Below are positions 1 through 11,221 of a stretch of DNA of 64,000 nt, piece after piece. Within the stretch, counting starts at the first letter, position 1. Each line of letters begins with the position of its first letter. The position numbers and the translations under genes were made by a program. The notes beneath the pieces are model-generated. The model was given only the letters and a program-made list of their open reading frames with translations, was not told the DNA's origin and did not search any database. Source of the DNA: Cepaea nemoralis (taxonomy: Eukaryota; Mollusca; Gastropoda; Stylommatophora; Helicidae). The DNA is taken from positions 87,501 to 151,500 of the forward strand of contig JACEFZ010017824.1 in NCBI GenBank assembly GCA_014155875.1. The letters run 5' to 3'.

Positions 1-164
1 TTCTACAGCTTTACCTCAGTTACACCAAATGTTTTTCATCATAAATCATAACATAGTGCGACCTGTGACATCGATTCTTCGTGGTAACTCACAGCCTATT
101 GTAACACATGGTATGTATTCTTCATCATAAACCATAACCTATTGTGCCCGGTGGCACTGAAGCG

Positions 165-368
165 ACAAAGAATGAAAACTTGGCAATTATTAGGAAAACT
201 TGATGTGAACAAGAGCAAGACGTCAACAAGAGATAAATAGCTGGGTGGCTTGGCCATATGGCATAATTGGGACAAGAGCACACATCCGATCCATTATTGG
301 TGATCGTGTGCGATGGAGAAACACGAACGCCCACGCTTATCGGCATGGCATATGATGATGATGATGAT
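165..368 (+). mobile_element. 5'-truncated 3' end of RTE-like LINE-A
   Basis: The sequence ends in the same C-terminal stretch as the longer copy at 60345-61153 (minus), reading roughly as 'DRVRW..' then '..AHAYRHG' before an (ATG)n tail at 351-368. No intact reading frame remains. Short 3' ends followed by trinucleotide tails are typical of RTE-type non-LTR retrotransposons. The left limit is approximate. Confidence 0.7.
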
Positions 369-584
369 CACAGTGGCACGATTCTTCATCAAAAATCAAA
401 CTACGGGCATCTGATAGTGAATGATTTGTGAACCTTAATTTTATGTTACCCTTTAAAACACCAGACACCATCTAGGTTAACTTCTTCAGACTTACAATGT
501 TATTATTCTAATATAACTAATGCTTATGGGCACTTTCTGCTGCAACTCATTAGCACAGAATCATAATAACAGAGATGGGGTGCT

Positions 585-940
585 TTATAAGAGCTGCTGG
601 AGTAGCCGTGAGAGATAGAATTATGAATGAGGACATTAGAAGACGGCGGGGTTTGAAACCAGTCATGCACTACCTAAAAAATCAACACATTAAATTGTTT
701 GGGCACCTCACAAGAATGCCCTGATACCATCTGCCACAAATGGTCTCACTGAAGAAATATAATTGAGACATAGCCAGGAGAAGACCGCATAAGAAACGAG
801 TGATGGTATCAAAATCAACCTAGGATAAATTAATACCAACTTATACAGAGCATCAGAAAGCGTGCATAAATGATCTGTTCATCTCCCACTCTACCTCACC
901 CACCCCAACACTTCAGTGAGGTACACTGATGAAGAAACGA
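585..940 (+). mobile_element. Degenerate LINE-E 3' fragment
   Basis: Translation across frames resembles the C-terminal region after the reverse transcriptase core, a 'KLFGHLTRMP' type block and a basic 'RRRPHKKRVM' type block. It matches copies at 11222-11612, 17706-18065 and 40110-40530. It ends in a GAAGAA-like purine tail. Several stops and shifts make it non-functional. Confidence 0.65.
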
Positions 941-1085
941 AGATGAAAGAATGCTTGGTGTTGACATAGTTAACTCTTTTCAATCAGCTAGCAGGTCGAC
1001 GTGGCTAAAATATCATCGAGTCTTTTAAACCAAACGTCACTTACAGTGGCTCCAATAGTTACAAGTGCAGAATAAGAAATGTATT

Positions 1086-1235
1086 CAAAAGACTCGGGTT
1101 CGAATCCTCGGTAAGGTGATGAACTTGCACAACTCGCGGTGACTGCACTAGCCAGGGGGCCTTAATTAATCATGCTTAAGACAACGCTACAATGTAACAT
1201 AGGCAGTAGATGGATAGTTGACAGTATTCTATTGT
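1086..1235 (+). mobile_element. SINE-P fragment (tRNA-derived)
   Basis: It contains a B-box-like 'GGGTTCGAATCCTCGG' and a body 'GACTGCACTAGCCAGG' shared with the fuller copy at 29608-29850. The 5' tRNA-like part is mostly missing. Confidence 0.6.
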
Positions 1236-1239
1236 TTAG

Positions 1240-1480
1240 ATCTGAATAGCGAAGATGAGAACATCGTGGATAGATAGAAATAGTCATGAAGACATTTTGA
1301 AAGAAATCAACTCACAAATTAAACTGGTTACTCGCATTAGAAGAAGACAGTGCACATTCTCTGAGTATGTTACGAGAAAGGAGAAAACTGGAGTATATCG
1401 TTACAGCGGGAAAGTTGGAGGGGTGGAGAGGCAGAGGGAGGCCAAAATATGCTGGACATACTCACATCATGGCATTGAGG
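1240..1480 (+). mobile_element. LINE-H fragment
   Basis: The translated 'HEDILKEINSQIKLVTRIRRRQ' region (1285-1350) matches the copy at 39707-40085. This is the segment between reverse transcriptase and the C-terminus of an RTE-like LINE related to LINE-A. It is broken by a frameshift near 1380. Confidence 0.65.
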
Positions 1481-1684
1481 AACATCGGTATCAGAAATGA
1501 ATTGCAGTACACGAGACAGAAGGTTGTGAACAGACATGATCACCAACGCCACACAGCGCAGACTATGAGAAGAAGATATCTACCAGACACTTCTAGTCAG
1601 CTCAATGGTATGCGCACAACATTACTATTATTAATCTTAACCCGAGATTTACTTCTAAATATAAACACAAAGTGGGCTGCATGT

Positions 1685-1845
1685 CCTTCACAGGACGCTA
1701 CAGTCAACCTCAGCATTTATTGACTGCTTGTGACTTGCTATGCACAGTTATTTCAGTAGTTTTCCAGTGCTTTCTGAACGGCCGACACCTCATGCCATCG
1801 AAATCAACGCAATGCGATCTGCTTTTTGTGCGTGGATTAGCTTAC
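1685..1845 (-). mobile_element. SINE-G copy
   Basis: On the minus strand it carries the family's landmarks in order: 'TTCAGAAAG' followed by 'TGAACG'-like text, then 'TTGACTG' and 'GTCCTGT' near the 3' end. About fifteen copies lie in this window; the best are at 31920-32135 and 39455-39693. Confidence 0.7.
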
Positions 1846-1849
1846 CCCA

Positions 1850-2046
1850 ATACCAGTGTCCCTCACCATCAGGCAAACCTACACAAACTTCAAAGGCACG
1901 TGTAATTAACGTCACCAAATCAAGGATGGGAAGGCAACATTTAAGTCCATGTGACCGGAGTAGGTGTTGAACCTGCTACCTCGGTATCAGCACACTGGAA
2001 GTTTCAGAACAAGCGCTCTTATCCATTTGGTCTTGCTGACCTCTTT
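1850..2046 (-). mobile_element. SINE-O copy (tRNA Ser/Leu-like head)
   Basis: Read on the minus strand it begins with a 'GACCAAATGGATAAGAGCG' A-box region and has a B-box-like 'AGGTTCAACACC'. The body and 3' end match the copy at 23745-23995. The long variable-arm spacing suggests a Ser/Leu-type tRNA ancestor, which is inference. Confidence 0.65.
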
Positions 2047-2188
2047 GTAAGCAACACTTCCGTAAAGCCACATAAAGTAGTGTTATCGATTCTTCATCGC
2101 ATACAATTTGTTTAAAACCACATGACGTTAAGTCAAACATCAGAGTCGTGGACACATGTACATCTACACCTGATCAAGCTATAGCCCT

Positions 2189-2190
2189 AC
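2189..2190 (-). other. 5' splice donor (GT)
   Basis: On the minus strand the exon ends 'GATACAG' and continues 'GTAGGG', a good donor match. It splits the glycine codon of the FGYDTG motif after its first base. Confidence 0.75.
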
Positions 2191-2925
2191 CTGTATCATA
2201 TCCAAAGAGAAGACCTCCAATAGTAGCAAAACAAGCTAAATAATACACAAAAAATGGCGTCTTCTCATCCTTATCCTGAGGCGGGACCGGTTTCTTCGAG
2301 CTCGTGAAGTGCGCGTGCTCCATGTCTGGTCCTGTGGCGTGCAAGGGTTCACGATCGTCTTGAGAGTAATGTTCAGATTGATCTGTTGTAGCTCTGCTGG
2401 TCAAGCCTGGGCGTACAGGCTGAGATCTTTGGAGCTGGTTTATTATATTTCGGGGGAATCTTTCTACAGCTTCAGTTCGAGATGGAGCTGTAACTGTGGT
2501 TAAGTTGTTAGCTGCTGCACTTGGACTTGAAGGAGTGTTTGCATTTTCCTGTGTCTGAATGGGATGCTGGTTAGAAGATGGATGGAAACCACCACCAGCA
2601 GAGTGTGTGTCCTGAGGTTTGTCCTGTTTGCTTTTGCGTTGATGCAGATCACTTGTGGCCCCAGAAGGTTGTGAATTGATTAGAAAATGTGGTGCGAGGC
2701 CGTAATTACTGTTCTGGTAGGAGTCCTTTGGTAGGTGTTCGGTTTCTGGTGAACTTTCAGGAACGAATGTGTCTTCACTAGTGATGTTGATAGAGAGCCC
2801 TTGAGGGTGATGGGAGTTTGAATTCCCAACTATGGCAACAGTAGGTGCAGGCGCTGACGGCTTAGGCTCTTCAGGTGGTTGCCAAGGAGCAGGTTCTGTG
2901 AATCTCTCAGTAGACTGTAAGGAAT
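2191..2925 (-). CDS. Internal exon of MFS sugar transporter (SLC2A / proton myo-inositol cotransporter-like)
   Basis: This 735-bp stretch is open on the minus strand for 245 codons, bounded by an AG acceptor and a GT donor, with phase 1 at both ends. There is no suitable initiator; the first in-frame Met is late (before EHAHF), so the true start is in an upstream exon outside or unrecognised. Residues 1 to about 220 are hydrophilic and low-complexity, rich in Pro, Ser, Gln, Asn, Thr and His, with a GGG run. The last 25 residues are hydrophobic and read 'FVYYLACFATIGGLLFGYD', then TG across the junction. GGxLFGYDTG is the hallmark of the first membrane helix of SLC2A-type transporters, and the preceding PFFVY resembles proton/myo-inositol cotransporters. 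The long cytosolic extension is unusual; SLC2A13 has a much shorter one. Downstream exons should lie before position 1. The substrate is not determined. Confidence 0.82.
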
Positions 2926-2940
2926 CTAAAACAATAATAA
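2926..2940 (-). other. 3' splice acceptor with pyrimidine tract
   Basis: On the minus strand the sequence reads 'TTATTATTGTTTTAG' immediately before the transporter exon: a T-rich tract ending in AG. The first complete exon codon follows two bases later, giving phase 1. Confidence 0.72.
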
Positions 2941-3086
2941 AGAAGTGTTATTACCATAAAACTTGAGAAAAAGCATTCATGAAAACAGAACTGCAAGTTT
3001 ACATATTATTATATGATGTGGAGTCATTGGGTTGTGAACAAGCAGTTGAAAGCTCTTTCACTCTTTCTCTTTTACCCGTTCATCTT

Positions 3087-3088
<2 letters not shown>

Positions 3089-3158
<70 letters not shown>

Positions 3159-3206
3159 CTTCCTCCTCTCTCTCTCTTTTCTTTCTCTCTCTCATTTCTT
3201 TATTTT

Positions 3207-3237
<31 letters not shown>

Positions 3238-3360
3238 CTCTTGTCTCCCTTTTTATCTTTTTTCCCTTTTACCTATAATTTTCACTTCTCTCACTCTTTT
3301 TCTTTCTTTTATCTGTTTCTCTCTCTTTCACCTTTATCTCTTTCTTCTCTCCTTCTTCTC
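3089..3360. repeat. (CT)n, (TA)n and pyrimidine-rich tract
   Basis: There is a near-pure CT run at about 3089-3155, a TA run at about 3212-3236, and CT/T-rich sequence to 3360. Open frames made of Leu-Ser repeats here are artefacts of the dinucleotide. Confidence 0.95.
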
Positions 3361-3540
3361 TGCCTGTCCGCCTGCCTGCCTGTCTGTCTGTCTGCCTGTA
3401 TGTCTTCCTGTCTGTCTGCATGTCTGTATGTCTGTCTGTCTGCATGCATGTCTGTCTATCTGCCTGCCTGTCTGCCCGCTTGTCTTTATGTCTGCCTGCT
3501 TGTCTGTCTGTCTGCCTGCCTCCCTGTCTGTCTGTCTGTC
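3361..3540. repeat. (TCTG)n/(CCTG)n microsatellite
   Basis: Interrupted TCTG, CCTG and TATG tetranucleotides. The same motif class recurs at 20207-20310 and 51338-51457. Confidence 0.95.
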
Positions 3541-3866
3541 TCTTCCCCTCGTACATAAATCCCATGTGTATTGTGTTTCGTTCATCCACTGGTGAGCTCT
3601 AGGCGACTGTTTCAGTTATAATGTCTAATGAGAGTTATTAAAAATTACTGGATATAAGGTGTCATCCTCATGTTTGTATAAACCAACTGGTTCTCCATGC
3701 TAATGTTATACCTGCCACGTTTACTTTCCAGAACATATCCTAGTGTCCATTTTGGCGTTGGTCTATCTGAGATGTGTGAATGGTATAATGTATGAAAGAG
3801 AGTGATAAAAAGGCAGAATGTTAGACGGGCCTGGGTGCCCAATTCTTAACCCTTTCAAAATAAAGT

Positions 3867-3901
3867 TTTGTTGTTGCTGTTGTTGTTGTTGTTGTTGTTG
3901 A
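3867..3901. repeat. (TTG)n microsatellite
   Basis: About eleven TTG units with one CTG interruption. Confidence 0.9.
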
Positions 3902-3919
3902 GAGCCCAGCTCAATTTAA

Positions 3920-4000
3920 AGAAGAAATTCCCATCTCATTGGGATTCGAACGGATACTACCGAGTCGGTAGGCTTGCTGGCCGATGTATTTCCGAGGTTT
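3920..4000 (-). mobile_element. SINE-like tRNA-derived fragment
   Basis: Only a B-box-like segment is clear: 'GGGATTCGAACGG' with flanking tRNA-like sequence. The family is not assigned. Confidence 0.35.
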
Positions 4001-4039
4001 CGTGGTTATCCAGTGTTATGCATTAATTGATATACATAC

Positions 4040-4190
4040 AGATATGTTTCTGGTACCGCGTTAGTATAATGGTTGGGGCGTTGTGCTGACAATTTCATGA
4101 GCGCGGACTAACGAAGTTTCGCTGCCAGCTCCATACGTTAGCTACGGGAGGAAAAGGCCGGTCACGTACGTTGATTGCGACGTCCAACAA
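4040..4190 (+). mobile_element. SINE-like element with tRNA A-box
   Basis: 'GCGTTAGTATAATGGTTGGG' looks like the D-arm/A-box of an Asp/Glu-type tRNA. A normal tRNA does not follow: the expected anticodon arm and B-box positions do not fold. A SINE head is more likely than a tRNA gene. Confidence 0.4.
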
Positions 4191-4413
4191 AAAGGACACG
4201 CAACTGACTAACTTATATTCGGCATATACTAAAGTTATTTCATATTGCTGATAAATAAACATACAGAAAATAAAACAGGTTATTAGATGAAGAAATGTAA
4301 AGTAAATATAAGAATGAAATATATAGCCGATAAGTTTACAAACCAAATTGTCTACACTAAGATCTGAGGATAAAAGATTTTGTTATTGGTAATGAATGGT
4401 TGGACGTTCGGTG

Positions 4414-4544
<131 letters not shown>

Positions 4545-4662
4545 AGCTATATGTGATAAAATCCGTAGCTATTTTATTTTTGCGTTCGCACACTTTGAAC
4601 TCAAGGGTAGTCCAAACACCTGCTACTTCTTCTAGTGCCCTAGACGGATTTGTGTGCGAGGA

Positions 4663-4862
4663 TTATCTTTCCCTATTACCAGTGCCCCTAGCCATTCTGC
4701 GAACCCACTCCGACTTCTGAAGTACTTGTAATTTACGTATTCGAGTCATGGACGAGAAGGTAACATTTTATTGAACTGGTCGATGTAGGGATTGAACCTG
4801 CTACCTCGGCATCAGCACACCGAAAATTGAAGATTGCGCGTTCTTATTCGACCATACTGACC
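4663..4862 (-). mobile_element. SINE-O copy
   Basis: Minus-strand match to SINE-O, with a B-box-like 'GTTCAATCCC', the 'GTAATTTACG'-like body on the opposite strand and the tRNA-like head near 4850. Confidence 0.6.
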
Positions 4863-4910
4863 TCCACTTAAAGCTATGAAGTTGATCCCCTCGCCTTTTA
4901 GCATTTTTCT

Positions 4911-5024
4911 TTGTAATGACTAGAGTGCAACAGCAGCACAGGATATCTAAACCGGACTTACAGGAGATTGTAATGATTAGAATGCAATTGCAACACAGGA
5001 TATCTAAACAGGACTTACAGGAGA
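4911..5024. repeat. 57-bp tandem duplication
   Basis: Two direct copies start at 4911 and 4968 ('TTGTAATGA...') and differ at a few positions. The surrounding 4863-5330 holds nothing else I recognise. Confidence 0.85.
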
Positions 5025-5333
5025 TTGGAAGGAGTGGCGGAGCAGAATAGACGAGAGTCTATGGGATAAAAGGACCATTACGGCAGAAGTGTCCTGCTTC
5101 AATGGCGCATGAACTTGTAGTCAACGATGAGTGACAGACTTTGTTCTTTTAACGATCCACTGGCCAAGGAAAACATTATCAACCGAGCATGATGTTTCAG
5201 GTCATCAGAAGTGGTTCTTCCATAAAACCAATGTTTCACACAGTTGTCAATGAGGATTCCCTATGTCTTTCCTATGTTGCGTTTTAGAACTCTTAGACTC
5301 CAGCATGATTCACTATCTCTTTACAGGCTTTGG

Positions 5334-6022
5334 TTAACTCATACCCGGCTAAGAACCCTCATACCCGGTCAAGCACCCTCGTACACGACCAAGCACACTC
5401 ATACCCGGTCAAGCACCCTTATACACGGTCAAGCACCCTCACACTCGGCCAACACCCTTATACACAGCCAAGCATCCTCATACACGGCCAAGCACTCTCA
5501 TACCCGATCAATCACCCTCATACCCGGCAATGCACCCTCATACCAGGTCAAGCACCATCAAACCCGGTCAAGCACCCTTATACCCAGTCAAGCACCCTCA
5601 TACTCGGCCATCACCCTTATACACAGCCAAGCACCCTCATACACGGCCAAGCACCTTCATACCCGGTCAAGCACCTTCATACCTGGCCATGCACCTTCAT
5701 ACCAGGTCAAGCACCTTCATACCCGGCCATGCACCTTCATACCACGTCAAGCACCTTCATACCCGGCCATGCACCTTCATACCAGGTCAAGCACCTTCAT
5801 ACTCGGCCATGCACATCCATGCCCGGTCATGCACATCCATACCCCGCCATGTACATCCATACCCGGTCAAGCACCCTCATACCAAGCCAAGCATTTTCAT
5901 ACCCGGCCATGCACCTTCATACCCGGCCAAGCACCTTCATACCCGGCCAAACACCCTCATACCCGGTCAAACACCCTCATACCAGGTCAAGCACCCTCAT
6001 ACACGGCAAAGCACCCTCACAC
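5334..6022. repeat. 20-bp minisatellite, about 34 copies
   Basis: The unit is close to TCATACCCGGTCAAGCACCC, with variants GGCCA, ACACG and TTCA. Twenty is not a multiple of three and the unit has no stop on the plus strand in any register, so all three plus frames stay open and encode the same 20-residue cycle. A gene is not implied. Confidence 0.95.
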
Positions 6023-6052
6023 AAAACATAATCAAAATAATGTGATTTATTG

Positions 6053-7284
6053 AAATAATGCGTCCCTTATTTGTTGTTATATTGAGACTTCCGGTAATAT
6101 AACCTATGTTTCCTGCTCGCAGTTAAATTCTGTCAAGAAGGATTTTATTCCACAGAAAGCGAAGTTCAACACTAGTTATTTATTTATATTGGTATAATTG
6201 TAAAGGACAGTTAATAATGTTAAAGCATGTAAAGACAACGGTTGCAGGCTTTGCATTCTACGCGGAATGTAAACATCTGTTGATGATTAACATGGTTGAT
6301 ACCTAAAATTACATGTCAGTTCGGCGATCTGGAGTTTAACTCTCCCTGGAGGTGGGCATTTCGTTTCGTGATCAGATCTCTCCAGTCACCATCCCAACCT
6401 CATAAAACATGTACCAGAAAATTGTCGGGAAAGTAATGCGGTCGGAGCGATACAGTCACCATCGGCCATCTAGTGCCGTTTGTCTACATCTCCAAAACAC
6501 CACAATGACATGCAATTGTACATAACCTTCTTTCACAAAATACGTTCGACGCGTAGCAAGGGAAATAACTGCTGTCAATGACTTAGACATGATTATGACC
6601 CCTTTGAGCTCTTGCAAGCTCCATTGCAATCTGGTCCAGAGAGTAGCCATCAAAAGAGAGGAGACAGACCCAGCCACTGTTTGATTGCATGATTGATTTA
6701 AGAATATACATCATATAACCGGCCATAGATCAGGGGCTGGGAACGTCCGGCCCGCGGGCGGTAGTGGGCCCGCGAAGTTATTTGACCTGATCCTGGTCAG
6801 GCAATCGCATGGCATATAATGAATGAATGAGGCCTGTCTGACGTTCTGCTCTTAACATCTCTCTGCTCTCATACATTATTTCATTCATACATCACTTATG
6901 GAACTAATGTTAGACAACATCGACAACCACAGAGACAAAATGCATTAAACCACATGGAAAATTTGTAATAGCCAATAAAACATGACTCACTAAACTAATT
7001 TTGACATGGCAGTTATAAGTAGCTAAGGTGTGTTTGACTTACCACAGTTAGTGAAATGTTTATTATACTAGTTGTCATTTTGAGAAATTGTTTTCATTTT
7101 CTTTTTCAGCTTATTGAGTGCTAAACAAAAAGTAGGATTGGACCAAACAAAAATAGATGGCGGAAAATGGGATGGAGGGGTTTGTTACATCTATTACTTT
7201 AAAGTTATCACTATGGTAGCAGACAAGTTGTATTTATATATAACACTAAAGTGGGTTGCATAGGGAAAATAACTGTATATAAGG
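6053..7284. other. No gene recognised
   Basis: Unique-looking, AT-rich sequence with no convincing coding potential. One possible transposon end is listed separately at 6731. Confidence 0.5.
6731..6775 (+). mobile_element. Possible hAT-type terminal sequence
   Basis: 'CAGGGGCTGGGAACGTCCGG' followed by a GC-rich 'CCCGCGGGC' resembles hAT terminal repeats of the CAGGGGTCGGCAAC type. I found no matching opposite end or 8-bp duplication nearby. Confidence 0.3.
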
Positions 7285-7294
7285 CCATGGCAGA

Positions 7295-7625
7295 GACGCA
7301 GAGGTGTTTCCAAGGCACCAGGGCCAGGTTCTATACTGGCCAAGACCTACTAACACGTCCTAGTCGTGCGTCCTGGGCAACAGGCCCCTTCGGGGTCCTG
7401 GTTAACGTAGTAGGATCGCGGATTCTTCCTAAGTCGGAGAGTGTCTGTCTGCACGACGAGGAACCACCAGTCTGCACACCAATAAGTCAGACATGGGACA
7501 GCGGATACTCATGCAAACCTCAGGTCCTGTATGACATCACACTGATGTTGGACAACATGATGTCTTAATCCGACATACAGGACTTCACGCTGGAGTTCAC
7601 AGCCAGCGAACGCAAGCAAGCAAGC
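7295..7625 (+). mobile_element. SINE-F copy with target-site duplication
   Basis: A 331-bp unit begins 'GACGCAGAGG' and ends in an (AAGC)n-like tail. It is flanked by a 10-bp duplication CCATGGCAGA at 7285-7294 and 7626-7635. It shares one open frame with the copy at 21917-22392, ending here at a TAA after 'DNMMS'. No tRNA-like B box was found, so its ancestry is unknown. Confidence 0.75.
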
Positions 7626-7884
7626 CCATGGCAGATATGGGAAGTCGCTTAAGACGATTAATCATCCCATGGCACTGAATCGTTAAAGGGGCATATAGTC
7701 TGTACTGGGATAGTGTTCAAATAGATTGCGGTTGTATGTATAGAGATTGATGGTGTCTCTGATGTTATGTAGAATAATGCTCCACAGTAGAGCTGCGGAA
7801 CAGCTTTGATATGAAAGTAGATTGTTACTCGCTTAACAAAATGTGTTTTGGCGAACGCTGTAAAAATATACAAACGTTACCTAG

Positions 7885-8122
7885 CAGTAGTTAGCGCTCT
7901 GACCTGCCGGCCTGATGGTCACTGGTTCGAAATTCGAATCCTTATCGAGACAGGGATTTGGGTTTAAATTGACCTGGGCTCGAAGATACACCCAGTGTAA
8001 AATGGATAGCAAACAATGTTCTGGTAAATAAAGACAGCTGGTGTGGCACTGACCCACCATCCACTGATTGTTGACTGGTATATACAAAAATAGAGTTAGC
8101 ACCATATACCCTCATATGCCAC
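7885..8122 (+). mobile_element. SINE-N copy
   Basis: It has a tRNA-like head with B-box 'GGTTCGAAATTCGAATCC', a body 'TTGACCTGGGCTCGAAG' and a 3' end near 'CACCATATACCC'. Related copies are at 12525-12648 (minus), 21825-22530, 24957-25165 (minus) and 42690-42915. Confidence 0.65.
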
Positions 8123-8885
8123 AACGTGGAAAATGGTTCTTCATATTTACTCTACTTATACCTAGTGTATCCAATTACCTCCAAATATTGGCAAAATCCT
8201 CACGTGAAAGAACTCAACAAACACACCGCGCCGTCAAAGTGTCTTCCAGTTATTGGAGAAAGATCGATGCCAGTTGTATAATCCACCCAGGCAAACAATC
8301 TGTCAATCACCGAAGCTTCAAGAAGCTACTTCTGCCTTTCAGACAGACACTGGACCATCAACCCTCCGGTCTACATGGAAGACGCCTCACCTTTGTGCCA
8401 CTAACGCTCCTAGGGTCGGTTATTTATAAGGCTATTTATAGTCAGTATACCGGGTTTGCGCCGCTTTTGTAAGAATAAAATAGTCGAGGGGAAGGGGGAT
8501 GGTTCAGATAACTAATGCGGGTGGTAGAATGTACGAACAGTAGATATGAACAAACAAGAGTAGATTCTGTAGCTTTCAATGGAGGCTGTTATCTGTGTAC
8601 TGACTGCGTAATGTTTCAACAGCTGGCCGTGTGCAGTGTTGCAATGGATTGAATTGCGTATACAAGCCATTGGAACGATGCGACCTGAATCGCCAGATAA
8701 CGTTAATATTATAGGCCAAGTTATTGCAGAGGTTTTGATATGATAAGGCTTTAATATATACAAGGTCATAGCTTTATTAATCAAGCAGCTAGTTCTCTTC
8801 AAAGTCGCTTTATTCTCAAACATTTCGGAGGAAATTTCAATTCCTATTTTACAGGATATATTTTCAAGTACTTAATCTATTTTCA
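8123..8885. other. No feature recognised
   Basis: Short open frames occur on both strands (for example 8068-8472 plus). They show no recognisable domain and begin inside a SINE. Confidence 0.45.
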
Positions 8886-9075
8886 CATACTTCTTTGCCT
8901 CATTGACTACACAAAGGCTGTTGATAAATTAAGACATGTTAACATGATGAAGATTCTTGCAGATCTACAAATTGATGGGAACGACCTTAGACTTGTGAAA
9001 AACATATTTTGGAAACAAGGTCCCATAAAGATTGAAAATGAAGTAGGTCAATATCAGCCAATTAGGAGAGGTGTG

Positions 9076-9148
9076 TCAGCCCAGGCTTTGTGTTATGGAG
9101 AGGTACAATTCCATTTTACAAACTATCGTCTGTCAAGACGGCAAGGTG
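9076..9148 (+). mobile_element. 73-bp SINE-I fragment inserted in LINE-A
   Basis: It contains only the 3' end of SINE-I ('CTGTCAAGACGGCAAGGTG'). It is flanked by an 18-bp imperfect duplication at 9058-9075 and 9149-9166 (16 of 18 identical), which marks a separate retroposition event. Confidence 0.75.
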
Positions 9149-9430
9149 CCAATCAAGAGAGGTGTGAGACAGGGATGTGTAATGTCTCCAGATCGTTTTT
9201 TCCTTATACAGAGAAAATAATTTTAGATATTTAGAATATGTGAAAGTAATTGCCATTGGGTGACTAACTTCAATAACATGAGATATGCAGATGATACAGT
9301 ATTGATTGCAGACATTGAGCAGGATCTGCAACATTTAGTAGATGCGGTTGTTGCACACAGTGAACAACTAGGGTTAGAAGTAAATTGTAAGAAGACACAG
9401 ATTATTGTCGTCTTTAAGAAGATAGAAATA

Positions 9431-9937
9431 CCACAACGTTGGGCGGCGCTTACCAAACCCGACACCCCACATTGTGCCAACGGCTTCGGGCGGAAGAGCA
9501 CAATTGGGAGGGTACAAGCCTTACCCTGGTGCGAGGAAATGCAAGCTAAAGACAAAATTGTCATGGCAGGGCTGACCAGGCCCTAAGCCTTGGTTGGCGA
9601 CTGGTCTAGGATCGAAGCTCCGACAGGCGGACAGTTAGAGCAATGCTTTGCTGATCCGGCAGCTTCTGCAGCTTGTCTTGTTCCAGATGTAGGGGTGTTA
9701 CCTTTCCTCTGGAGTGAACTAGGCAGGCCGAGAGAGGGATCATGCTGCATGGGCAACACATGATCTCTATATTTTAGCCCAGGCTTTGTGCTATGGAGAG
9801 GCAATAACTCCATCCCTGGTCTTAACTGGTCTCGGAACTCGCTACCGCCATAGTTAAAAGTTATTATGCCTTTTTAGAGCACAAACTATCGTCTGTCAAG
9901 ACGGCAAGGTGCCAATGATGATGATGATGATGATGAG
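9431..9937 (+). mobile_element. SINE-I copy with (ATG)n tail
   Basis: About 500 bp matching 34071-34400 (minus) and 38517-38757 (plus). It ends 'GACGGCAAGGTGCC' and then (ATG)n at 9914-9936. The tail resembles those of LINE-A, -B and -C, suggesting mobilisation by an RTE-like partner, which is inference. Confidence 0.7.
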
Positions 9938-9939
9938 TA

Positions 9940-10309
<370 letters not shown>

Positions 10310-10410
10310 GTATTGGAAATAATATTGAACAAGTGAATCGGTACAACTATATCGGAACAGTCGTAATATCAGATGGGCGGTGCCTTGAAGAGATTAGAAC
10401 AAAAATCCAG

Positions 10411-10964
10411 TTCCATTTCCAGTTTTCAAAAACAAAAATTCCAAATTCGGTCTCGTTCAACCTGCTTCCTCAGCTTTGGTTATTGTTGAGATCCGTGGTT
10501 TTTGAGGGTTTTTAACCCTGTTTTTGTCATGTGCGCTCTTACGAGTGAGTCCTACCTAAGACTGGTTACATAAGCGTTTGTGTCTGTGACGTCGGCTGGG
10601 GGATGTCTCGGCGGCTATCCTTTGTGCCCGTCTTCTCTTGTGGTTTCTTTTGTTAGTGACGGCTCCTGGCTCGACTAGTTGCAGTACTTATAAGGACTTT
10701 TTAGTTGGTCTTTTTGCCTCCTTTTATGTGTATTGCCTGTAGAAGCTTTTCGATGTTTTCATGTTGATATATCAGTCAGCAACAAAGTGTTCATGTGAGG
10801 CCTGCATCCACACAGTCTAAGGCAGATAGCCTCAACAAGAATCGCCATGGCAACATTATTATATTATTTGTTGTATGTCTTTTGCAGGAAGTTGCCATCA
10901 ACCACAATGTGATTTTCTAGGCAAATTTATGTTTAGTTGTTTGCCATGGCTTTCTTAACAAGAA
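10411..10964. other. No feature recognised
   Basis: Mixed-composition sequence after the end of LINE-A homology; no domain, RNA gene or repeat identified. Confidence 0.45.
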
Positions 10965-11090
10965 GCCAAAGTAAGTCCACATTTTTGTAAGTGTAGGTAT
11001 TGAACAAACATCGGCGCACGGGAAGTTTAAACGCGAGCGCTCTTATTCTTTCTACCTAATCGACTGTTTCAGCAACACTGACCAGCCTAA
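10965..11090 (-). mobile_element. SINE-O head fragment
   Basis: The minus strand carries the degenerated tRNA-like part of SINE-O, including 'AGAATAAGAGCGCTCGCG'. Confidence 0.45.
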
Positions 11091-11221
11091 ACAGAACATT
11101 GCCAATAAACTTGCGAAATGTGGACGTCCAGACGATGGTTCATTCTTCATAGATAGAAAACAAATAATTGCAAAGGTCGTAGATAAGCCCATCCTACGAA
11201 CTCTATGCTACCAATGCCAAA

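Noticed and set aside
2309..2503. Plus-strand frame over the transporter exon
   Set aside because: Shadow of the minus-strand exon, which has splice sites and a transporter motif.
3013..3558. 181-codon Ser/Leu/Cys-rich frame
   Set aside because: Built from CT, TA and TCTG microsatellites.
4040..4130. Asp/Glu-type tRNA gene
   Set aside because: Only the A-box side looks right; no anticodon arm or TPsiC arm at the expected spacing.
5244..6053. 269-codon His/Thr/Pro-rich repetitive protein
   Set aside because: All three plus frames are open with the same cyclic peptide because of the 20-bp unit; no independent coding evidence.
8068..8472. 134-codon plus-strand frame as a gene
   Set aside because: Begins inside SINE-N and shows no recognisable motif.
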